Of a stretch of DNA of 6,422 nucleotides, positions 1 through 5,165 are shown piece after piece. The stretch is from Pseudomonadota bacterium (GTDB lineage: Bacteria > Myxococcota > UBA9042 > PHBI01), in assembly GCA_005772945.1 (NCBI GenBank), contig SXIE01000045.1:1-6422 (forward strand), given 5' to 3'. Positions within the stretch are counted from its first letter, which is position 1. Each line of letters begins with the position of its first letter. A program made the position numbers and the translations under genes. The notes under the pieces are model-generated. The model did no database searches. It was not told the origin of the DNA and worked only from the letters and a program-made list of their open reading frames with translations.

Positions 1-1031
1 ACGGGATCCCCGACTTCAAGATGGAGAAGCACGTCATCGATCGACGGCTCGCGATTCTCGCGGCCGAGGGTGTCACGTGGCGGACGGGGATCGAGATCGG
101 CAAGGATCTGAGCTGGTCCGAGCTCAAGCTGACGCATGATGCGGTGTTGGTCGCGATCGGCGCCGAGGTGCCGCGCGAGCTCGATGTACCGGGCCGCGAG
201 CTGGGTGGCGTGGTCTTGGCGATGGACTATCTGATCGCGCAGAACCGCGTGGTCGCGGCGGGAGCGGGTGTTTCGCTCGCGAAGAGCGCGCCGAGCGAAG
301 CTCGGAGCAGCGAGTGGGGCAGGGGCCCCACGGAGAAGGTGGAGCCTTTGGAGCGCTTGCCCGCGACGAATTCGCCGATCGACGCCAAGGGCAAGCGCGT
401 CGTCGTTCTAGGCGGCGGCGACACCGGCAGCGATTGCGTCGGTACGGCCCACCGCCAGGGTGCGGCGAGTGTCACGCAATTGGAGCTCATGCCGGCGCCG
501 CCCGATCAGCGTGCGGTCGGAAATCCGTGGCCGCAATGGCCGCAGATCTTTCGCACGAGCTCGAGTCAGGAAGAAGGCGGCGAGCGGCAATTTGCCTTGC
601 AGACCACGCATCTCACGGGACGCGACGGACGGCTGCAGGCGCTGCATGCGGCGCATGTCCGGCCGGTGCGCGGCCCGGGCGGCGAGCTGGGTTTCGAGCG
701 CGAGGGCGGCGCGGAGCTGACGTTGCCGTGTGATCTGCTCGTGCTCGCGATGGGGTTCGTGTCGCCAGTGGCGGCCGGAATTGCCAGCGAATGTGGCGTC
801 ACATTGACGGCGCGCGGGACAATCGCAGTTGATCGCGAGTTTCGCACGAACGTGCGCGGCATCTACGCGGCGGGTGACGCCCAGCGGGGGGCGAGCTTGA
901 TCGTGTGGGCCATCTCGGATGGGCGCGAGGCCGCACGGGCCATCGATATCGACTTGCTCGCCGAGGCGCGCGGGCCCGATTGGCGCGGGTCCGGGGCACT
1001 TCCTACACGTGGGGGCGACGCTTCGTTTTAG
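1..1031 (+). CDS. gltD: Glutamate synthase small subunit (GltD), C-terminal part, 5' truncated by window edge
   Basis: The frame is open from the first bases and reads GIPDFK before the Met codon at 21, so that Met is internal (GIPDFK-MEK-HVIDRR is the usual GltD context) and the real start lies upstream. GltD is the FAD- and NADPH-binding beta subunit of glutamate synthase; it passes electrons from NADPH to the large subunit, which makes glutamate from glutamine and 2-oxoglutarate in the cytoplasm. Numbering from the Met at 21, VVVLGGGDTGSDCVGT (127-142) is the dinucleotide-binding loop, NPWPQWP and FRTSSSQEE (168-185) are GltD signatures, and GIYAAGDAQRGASLIVWAI (280-298) is the C-terminal FAD motif. 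The iron-sulfur N-terminal region is outside the window. Odd: about 31 residues (86-116), between the AQNR segment and the dinucleotide-binding domain, coincide with a palindromic repeat and look inserted. The last 20 or so residues are a non-conserved tail. A partner gltB is not visible. Confidence 0.93.
   Translation, partial: GIPDFKMEKHVIDRRLAILAAEGVTWRTGIEIGKDLSWSELKLTHDAVLVAIGAEVPRELDVPGRELGGVVLAMDYLIAQNRVVAAGAGVSLAKSAPSEARSSEWGRGPTEKVEPLERLPATNSPIDAKGKRVVVLGGGDTGSDCVGTAHRQGAASVTQLELMPAPPDQRAVGNPWPQWPQIFRTSSSQEEGGERQFALQTTHLTGRDGRLQALHAAHVRPVRGPGGELGFEREGGAELTLPCDLLVLAMGFVSPVAAGIASECGVTLTARGTIAVDREFRTNVRGIYAAGDAQRGASLIVWAISDGREAARAIDIDLLAEARGPDWRGSGALPTRGGDASF
276..366. repeat. Palindromic repeat copy 1 (long form), in frame inside gltD
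   Basis: This 91-bp stretch is bounded by CTCGCGAAG (276-284) and TGCCCGCGA (358-366), the same ends as the copies at 4115-4145 and 4836-4891. It shares longer 16-bp blocks with copy 2: 275-290 equals 4114-4129 and 352-367 equals 4131-4146. The centre holds inverted repeats: CCGAGC-GAA-GCTCGG (291-305) and GTGGGG/CCCCAC (314-319 with 326-331); GCTC/GAGC (275-278 with 284-287) forms a smaller one at the left end. It is translated as about 31 residues (AKSAPSEARSSEWGRG and onward) that GltD proteins normally lack. That it is a mobile or formerly mobile element is inference. Confidence 0.7.
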
Positions 1032-1043
1032 GGGTGCTGGGGC

Positions 1044-1072
1044 TTGACGGCGCGGGGTCTGGGGTCGAGGAT
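1044..1072 (+). promoter_or_regulatory. Possible sigma70-type promoter for the PDZ-MORN lipoprotein gene
   Basis: In the 61-base gap after gltD, TTGACG (1044-1049) is a good -35 match. It is followed after exactly 17 bases by GAGGAT (1067-1072), a poor -10 that keeps only A2, A5 and T6. Transcription would start near 1079, giving a very short leader before the ribosome binding site. No T-tract terminator is visible after gltD, so read-through from gltD is an alternative. Weak evidence. Confidence 0.22.
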
Positions 1073-1082
1073 GCGCGGCCTT

Positions 1083-1087
1083 GGAGG
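1083..1087 (+). promoter_or_regulatory. Ribosome binding site GGAGG deciding the start at 1093
   Basis: GGAGG lies 5 bases before ATG 1093. The in-frame TTG at 1081 overlaps this site and has no ribosome binding site of its own, so ATG 1093 is the better start. That choice also places the signal sequence and lipobox at normal distances from the N-terminus. Confidence 0.8.
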
Positions 1088-1092
1088 TACCT

Positions 1093-2133
1093 ATGCGCCC
1101 GACGTTGTTTGCCACGCGGTTTGTGTCGACGATCGTTCCGATGTTGTTGGTCGCGGGTTGCTGCGCGACCCTTCCCAAAGAGCCGGATCCCGAGCCGGTC
1201 ATCGTCACGCCGCCGCCGCCCAAGATCGGCGGGATTGGCGCCAAGATGCGTGGCGACACGCTCGTCGACGGCACGCCCATCATCGTGGTCGACAAGGTCG
1301 TCTTGGGGAGTCCGGCGGAGGGCGCCGGGATCGCCAACGGCATGATCGTTTGGACGGTGGACGGGCAGCCGGCGACCGACCTCAAGGTGTCGGTACCGCA
1401 GATTCGGGGTCCAGTCGGGACGCCAGTGGCGCTCGAGGTCGGGTTCACGCGTGAGGGCAAGAAGGTGGTGGTCCTGACGCGCGCTGAGGTCGATTCCGAG
1501 AAGCTCACGTGCGAGGTGGGCGACTGCCAGAACGGCACGGGCGCGCAGCTCGATGCGTTTGGGGACCGCTATCAGGGCGGGTTCCAGAATGGCCGCTTCC
1601 ACGGTCAGGGCAAGTTCGTCGAGAAGTCGGGTCGGGTCTTCGAGGGCGCGTTCGTCGAGGGGTACGCGACCGGGCCGGGTGTCGTCGTGATGGCCGACGG
1701 CAACAAGATCGAAGGCGAATTCAAGGACGGCTACGTGGTCGGCAAAGCCAAGCGCACGGCGCCCAACGGCGACCTCTACGAGGGTGAGTTCCGGCAGTTC
1801 CAGGCGGACGGGCAGGGCGTCTACACGCGGCCGTCGAACGGCGACACCTGGACCGGGACGTTCGTGCGCGACCAGTTCATCGCAGGTCCCTGGGTGCACC
1901 ACGTCGAGAGCGGCGCGGTCTGCACGCGTCTGGTCGCCGAGGGCAAGCTCGCCGCGACCGGGCAGATCACCTACCCGGTCGGCGACAAGAAGAAGCGCGT
2001 CACGTTCGACGGGGCCTTCGGCGACGATTGCGTCGCGAACGGCGACGGAATCATGACCTACGTGCGGGGCCCGAAGAAGCAGGGGCCCTTCCTGAACGAC
2101 GAGCCGCAGAAGGGCGTCAAGAACGTCAAGTAG
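1093..2133 (+). CDS. Predicted lipoprotein with PDZ-like domain and MORN-like repeats
   Basis: A 346-residue protein starting at ATG 1093 behind GGAGG. Residues 1-22 are a lipoprotein signal with lipobox V-A-G-C, so Cys23 would be lipidated and the protein anchored to a membrane on the periplasmic side. A Pro-rich linker (29-43) follows. Residues about 49-132 look like a PDZ domain: VDKVVLGSPAEGAGIANGMIVWTVDGQPATD is the typical strand, SPAxxAGI helix and DG turn. From about 158 come glycine-rich MORN-like units: YQGGFQNGRFHGQGKF, FEGAFVEGYATGPGVV, IEGEFKDGYVVGKAK, YEGEFRQFQADGQGVY and WTGTFVRDQFIAGP, plus a degenerate C-terminal one near 303-322. Cysteines at 140/145 and 277/313 could form disulfides. 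No catalytic site is seen, so a scaffold or peptide-binding envelope role is the plausible inference; partners are unknown. It converges on the next gene with 3 bases between stops. Confidence 0.85.
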   Translation: MRPTLFATRFVSTIVPMLLVAGCCATLPKEPDPEPVIVTPPPPKIGGIGAKMRGDTLVDGTPIIVVDKVVLGSPAEGAGIANGMIVWTVDGQPATDLKVSVPQIRGPVGTPVALEVGFTREGKKVVVLTRAEVDSEKLTCEVGDCQNGTGAQLDAFGDRYQGGFQNGRFHGQGKFVEKSGRVFEGAFVEGYATGPGVVVMADGNKIEGEFKDGYVVGKAKRTAPNGDLYEGEFRQFQADGQGVYTRPSNGDTWTGTFVRDQFIAGPWVHHVESGAVCTRLVAEGKLAATGQITYPVGDKKKRVTFDGAFGDDCVANGDGIMTYVRGPKKQGPFLNDEPQKGVKNVK

Positions 2134-2136
2134 CGC

Positions 2137-3552
2137 TCAAAGGGCGGTGGCCGCCTCGGTAGCCCTCGCGCGGTACTCTTTGGCGTGCTCGCGCGAGGCC
2201 TTCGCGGCGGCCTGGAAGGCGCGTACGGCGGCCTTGCGTACGGGGACGGTTTTGACGAGCTGGCTGAGGACCTGGTCGCCCGCGACGTGGACGGCGAGGG
2301 CGAGCGTCTCGCCGTCGGACGCGACCTGGACGCTGGCGGGGTAGAGGATCTGGCCCTTGGGTGCCTTGAAGGTGGCGAGCTCGACCTCGGCGCGGGTCGC
2401 GCGGTGGACGAGGGTGAACTTGATGGCGGTCGCGTCCTTGGTGGCGCTCCAGCTGACGGCGAGGTCGTCGAAGAGCCAGCGGGCTTTCGCGTCGGCCACG
2501 CCGAGCTCGGCGGCGACTTTCGCGATCGAGGGGTCTTCGAGGATAGAAGTGCCATCGACGTCCTCGCTCGAGCGACGAAGCCGCACGGTCTTGGTCTTGC
2601 CGTGGAGATCGGTCACCGTGCAGAGTCCGTCGCAGGCCAAGAGCTTGCCGCCGTCGCGCGAGAACCAGAGGCCCATGAGGCTGAGCTGCATGCTGATGCC
2701 GGCCCAGCCGGGTGCGGCGCCGCAGAGATCGGGCGCGACCGCGAGCATGCCGGCCGGGACGGCCTGAGGCGCGAACGCGTCTTCAGAGAGCGGCGTGCCG
2801 GTCGGACGTGCGCGTGTGCAGTCCTCGTAACCGTCCGCCGTGATGGGCGAAACGGTGGCGCCGGCCGGGCGCGGCTTGAGCGGCGCGCGCGTCACATTGC
2901 CGCGGCGGAAATAGGCATCGAGTCCCTTGGCGCAGGTCGCGGCTTCGGCGGGGCGCTCGGCTCCGGCGCGCTCGACGCCGACCAGATCCAAGAGTGCGTC
3001 GCAATAGGGCGCGTTCTCCGGGAAGGCGGGCGGGCCGCCGAAGCCGCGTTTGCCGACGAGAAGGCCGCCCATCTCGGTCGCCTTCCAGGCGGCGCCTTCG
3101 TAGCGCCAGGAGCCGAAGAGACCCGCCTTGGTCGCGGTCAATTGGAAGCTGAAGTCGAGGGCTGACTTTCGGTTCTTGAGCGTGATGGCGAACGTGACGA
3201 GCGCCGCGCCGCCTGCGGGTCCGGCGCCGATCGTCGCGTCGGCCGTACCGACCTGGCGCTCGTCGGGGCCAAAGCGTGTGTCGGAGAAGCCGGTCTTGGT
3301 CAGCGTCGCCTTGAGCGTGCAGTCCTCGCCGACCGGGACCGACTGAAACGCGAGCTCGTAGTAGCCGTTCGTGCCGTAGGCGCGCGGCGACTTGGCTTGC
3401 ATGACGCGCGTCGTGAAGCGCCACGTGCCGGCGAACACTTTCGCGACGGTGCAATTGTCGGCCGCGCGGGCGCGGTCGGAAGTTGCCAACGCCGCGACGC
3501 CCGTGAGGCATGCGAGGAGGGCGAAGCGGGACCAGCGACGATGCTCGAGCAT
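2137..3552 (-). CDS. Exported protein of unknown function, eight cysteines in mature part
   Basis: A 471-residue protein. The start is ATG at 3552 because GAGG sits 6 bases upstream and the next residues form a signal peptide: basic HRRWSRF, a hydrophobic stretch (about 11-23), then a likely cut after A-R-A (residue 30). The frame runs open far upstream, but that part antisenses or overlaps other genes and is not real. I recognise no family. The mature protein has eight cysteines (34, 78, 184, 207, 245, 277, 307, 311), an even number compatible with disulfides. The N-terminal third (about 35-165: TWRFTTRV, GYYELAFQ, LKATLTKTGF, WRYEGAAW) reads as alternating beta strands like a lipocalin-sized barrel or sandwich. 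A second beta-rich region lies at about 285-435 (LWFSRDGGKLLACDGLCTV, ARWLFDDLAVSWSATKD), and 440-471 is an Ala/Arg-rich helix. Fold guesses are inference. No convincing promoter is seen in the 64 bases upstream. Confidence 0.8.
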   Translation of the reverse strand: MLEHRRWSRFALLACLTGVAALATSDRARAADNCTVAKVFAGTWRFTTRVMQAKSPRAYGTNGYYELAFQSVPVGEDCTLKATLTKTGFSDTRFGPDERQVGTADATIGAGPAGGAALVTFAITLKNRKSALDFSFQLTATKAGLFGSWRYEGAAWKATEMGGLLVGKRGFGGPPAFPENAPYCDALLDLVGVERAGAERPAEAATCAKGLDAYFRRGNVTRAPLKPRPAGATVSPITADGYEDCTRARPTGTPLSEDAFAPQAVPAGMLAVAPDLCGAAPGWAGISMQLSLMGLWFSRDGGKLLACDGLCTVTDLHGKTKTVRLRRSSEDVDGTSILEDPSIAKVAAELGVADAKARWLFDDLAVSWSATKDATAIKFTLVHRATRAEVELATFKAPKGQILYPASVQVASDGETLALAVHVAGDQVLSQLVKTVPVRKAAVRAFQAAAKASREHAKEYRARATEAATAL

Positions 3553-3558
3553 GCGATT

Positions 3559-3562
3559 CCTC
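3559..3562 (-). promoter_or_regulatory. Ribosome binding site GAGG for the exported protein
   Basis: On the minus strand GAGG is followed by six bases (AATCGC) and ATG at 3552. This fixes the start and agrees with the signal peptide beginning right after it. Confidence 0.6.
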
Positions 3563-3587
3563 GTAAATATGTGGCGACGAGCCGAAC

Positions 3588-3605
3588 GCGCGCGGGACGG
3601 CGCGC
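3588..3605 (-). terminator. Possible weak terminator hairpin after the acetyltransferase gene
   Basis: A perfect 6-bp inverted repeat GCGCGC with a 6-base loop starts 11 bases past the acetyltransferase stop (reading leftward). The downstream run has no clear T tract (GTTCGGCTCG), so this could be only GC-rich sequence, and the three-gene unit may read through into the exported-protein gene. Confidence 0.2.
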
Positions 3606-3616
3606 ATGCCGGAGCG

Positions 3617-4180
3617 TCAAAGGGTGAGGATATAGCCGCGACTGCAGCGCGAGCCGCGGATCTGGCTGTCGTCGCGCACGAACCCGTGCCTTTCGTAGAA
3701 GGCGATCGCGGCGCCCATCTGCTCGGTCGTGTCGAGGACCAGCTGGCGCACGCCGTGCGCGACGGCGAATCCCTTGGCCGCATCGAGCAGACGCGCGCCG
3801 AGACCGTGGCCGCGCGTCTCGGGGGCGAGGTACATCTTGCGGAGCTCGAGGGTGCTCGGGTCCGCCTCGCAGGAGGTTCCCAGGCCCGTGCCCACGCATG
3901 GCCCGACGCCGCAGGTGCCGACGATCGTACCGTCCGCCGCGACCGCGACCCAGAATTCGCCGCCCGCATCCCGGTACGAGCCGGGCAAGGCGTACATGGC
4001 CAGATCGGTCTCGCTGCCGTCGCCGAAGGCCAAGTCGAATTCGCCGAGCACGCGCGTGACCAGCGCCACCGCGGCCGGTACGTCCGCCACCGCGATCGGC
4101 CGAACGGTGAATGGCTCGCGAAGAGCGCGAAGCGCTTGCCCGCGACCAAATGTAGAAGCTCCCGGCAGGGCGGCGCGCAT
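3617..4180 (-). CDS. GNAT family N-acetyltransferase with repeat-derived N-terminal extension
   Basis: A 187-residue cytoplasmic acetyltransferase of the GNAT fold, expected to transfer acetyl from acetyl-CoA to an amine; the substrate cannot be read from sequence. The domain starts at FTVRPIAVADVP (24-35, strand 1). LRKMYLAPETRGHGLG (113-128) is motif A, with R-G-H-G-L-G as the CoA pyrophosphate loop. MGAAIAFYERHGFV (155-168) is motif B with the usual Tyr, and CSRGYILTL ends the protein in the usual final strand. The ATG directly follows the stop of the upstream gene (TAGATG) and no strong ribosome binding site is present, so translation is probably coupled. Residues 1-23 precede the domain and include the short palindromic repeat (residues 12-22). 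No in-frame ATG, GTG or TTG occurs between residue 1 and GTG at 31, which would cut strand 1, so the start at 4180 is favoured. Confidence 0.88.
   Translation of the reverse strand: MRAALPGASTFGRGQALRALREPFTVRPIAVADVPAAVALVTRVLGEFDLAFGDGSETDLAMYALPGSYRDAGGEFWVAVAADGTIVGTCGVGPCVGTGLGTSCEADPSTLELRKMYLAPETRGHGLGARLLDAAKGFAVAHGVRQLVLDTTEQMGAAIAFYERHGFVRDDSQIRGSRCSRGYILTL
4115..4145. repeat. Palindromic repeat copy 2 (short form), in the GNAT gene N-terminus
   Basis: Bounded by CTCGCGAAG (4115-4123) and TGCCCGCGA (4137-4145). The flanking 16-bp blocks 4114-4129 and 4131-4146 are identical to 275-290 and 352-367 of copy 1. Compared with copy 1, the 61 bases 291-351 are replaced by a single A (4130), so this looks like copy 1 with its palindromic centre deleted. 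It is read on the strand opposite to that used in gltD, encoding GRGQALRALRE. Confidence 0.65.
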
Positions 4181-5161
4181 CTAATGAAGGGTCCGGCTGC
4201 GGTCCTGCAGCTCGAGCAACTTCATCTCGGCGATGCGCGCCTCGCGGGTCCCCGGCGAGTGCTGCGCGACCCACTTGTAGCAATGCTTGGCGTCCCCGAC
4301 GGCGCCGACCACTTCGGCCATGCGAGCGCGCTCGATGAAGCTCGGCGCGTCGTCCGGCGCGATCTGCGTGAGGAGCCGGATCGCGCGATACAGGCCGACG
4401 AACTCCGGCGTCCAGCCGATCTCGTTCACGCGATCGCCGCGATCCATCTCCGTGCTCGCCTCTACGAGGTCCGCCTCCGCCTGCTCGACCGCCCTATGCC
4501 GCAGCAGCCACCCACGCGCGAGGTTACGCAGCACGCGCTCGATGATCGTACGCGTCGACGCCGGCTCCATCCACTGAGCCTCGAAGGGACGACCCGGGAC
4601 GGCCGCCTGCGCGAGCGCACGGCACTGCTCGGGTGTCATCGCGCGGCCGCGCGCGAACGGATCGACCGGCTCGCCATGCACGGCCGCGATGAAGTGGCCT
4701 GGCAGAGGCAGCCCCGTGACGTCGATTCCGGCCAGACGACCGACCAGCATCCAGATGGCGCTCACGATGATCGGCTGCCCGACCCCGTGCTCCAGCGCAT
4801 GTGAGATCGCGCTGTTCTCGGGCGCGTCGTAGCTACTCGCGAAGGCCTCGCGTGGGGTCCGCATCGGACCCCGGAGCGAGGCTGCCCGCGAGTTCGCGCC
4901 CGCCCCGCCGAGCCCGAGATCGTGGCCGAGCACCTGCGCCAGCGCCGCCTTGGGAGACAGCGGCGGGTCCCCGTCGACGGCCATCTTGACGCGCGCGCCG
5001 AGCTCGAGGAGCCGCCCCGCCACCGCGAGCGATTGCGCCGTGTCCGCGCCCTCGACCGCCAGGAGGGCGGTCAAGAGATCGTCGTCGTCGACCGAGCGCC
5101 GCAGCGCGTCCTCCGCGGCCACGTCGCGCTCGGACCAGAGCACCGGGATCAGCTGCGACAT
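4181..5161 (-). CDS. SirB1/YchA-type transglutaminase-like protein
   Basis: A 326-residue cytoplasmic protein. The middle matches the SirB1/YchA family (transglutaminase-like core 2). YDAPENSAISHALEHGVGQP (111-130) corresponds to the family's N-S-xx-xx-VLE-xx-x-G-x-P segment. IIVSAIWMLVGRLAGIDVTG (131-150) is the helix after it, LPLPGHFIAAV (151-161) is the conserved PGHF strand, and VDPFARGRAMTPEQC (166-180) the D-P-F segment. The C-terminal 100 residues are helical (LYRAIRLLTQIAPDDAP, ARMAEVVGAVGDAKHCYKWVA) and resemble the TPR-like tail of these proteins. The biochemical role of the family is not settled. The only cysteines are 180 and 294, so no cysteine precedes the core helix as in classical transglutaminases. 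Residues 91-109 look like an insertion and coincide with a palindromic repeat. It starts 4 bases after the ligase stop and ends flush with the acetyltransferase ATG, an operon arrangement; its own ribosome binding site is weak. Confidence 0.82.
   Translation of the reverse strand: MSQLIPVLWSERDVAAEDALRRSVDDDDLLTALLAVEGADTAQSLAVAGRLLELGARVKMAVDGDPPLSPKAALAQVLGHDLGLGGAGANSRAASLRGPMRTPREAFASSYDAPENSAISHALEHGVGQPIIVSAIWMLVGRLAGIDVTGLPLPGHFIAAVHGEPVDPFARGRAMTPEQCRALAQAAVPGRPFEAQWMEPASTRTIIERVLRNLARGWLLRHRAVEQAEADLVEASTEMDRGDRVNEIGWTPEFVGLYRAIRLLTQIAPDDAPSFIERARMAEVVGAVGDAKHCYKWVAQHSPGTREARIAEMKLLELQDRSRTLH
4836..4891. repeat. Palindromic repeat copy 3 (medium form), in frame inside the SirB1-like gene
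   Basis: Bounded by CTCGCGAAG (4836-4844) and TGCCCGCGA (4883-4891). The centre forms a long imperfect palindrome: outer stem GCCTCGC/GCGAGGC (4845-4851 with 4876-4882) and perfect inner stem GGGGTCCG-CAT-CGGACCCC (4854-4872). Its TGGGG...CCCC-GGAG core lines up with TGGGG...CCCC-AC-GGAG in copy 1. It encodes residues 91-109 (SRAASLRGPMRTPREAFAS), between two family-conserved segments. Membership in the same repeat family as copies 1 and 2 is less certain because only the ends and core pattern match. Confidence 0.55.
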
Positions 5162-5165
5162 CCGC

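Noticed and set aside
408..1538. Minus-strand open frame of 376 codons across gltD and the lipoprotein gene
   Set aside because: It spans two well-supported plus-strand genes and the gap between them, and the product has no recognisable features.
2191..2205. A 15-bp match (CGCGAGGCCTTCGCG) to part of repeat copy 3, in the exported-protein gene
   Set aside because: No paired end is found nearby, it sits in an Ala/Arg-rich helix of ordinary codons, and about one match of this length is expected by chance in DNA of this composition.
2185..3165. Plus-strand open frame of 326 codons
   Set aside because: It is antisense to the exported protein, which has a signal peptide and ribosome binding site; the plus-strand product is low in complexity and has no motif.
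3564..3620. TATTTA-like -10 (3564-3569) and TTGACG-like -35 (3615-3620), minus strand, before the exported-protein gene
   Set aside because: The two are about 45 bases apart instead of about 17, and the -10 would put the transcript start too close to the ribosome binding site.
3553..4149. Upstream extension of the exported-protein frame (to 4149)
   Set aside because: The extension overlaps the acetyltransferase in another frame, and the signal peptide and GAGG site mark the start at 3552.
3392..4804. Plus-strand open frame of 470 codons
   Set aside because: It runs antisense across the exported-protein start, the acetyltransferase and the SirB1-like gene, all of which show recognisable motifs or signals on the minus strand. 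Its translation is Arg/Ala-rich with no motif, typical of a shadow frame in GC-rich DNA.
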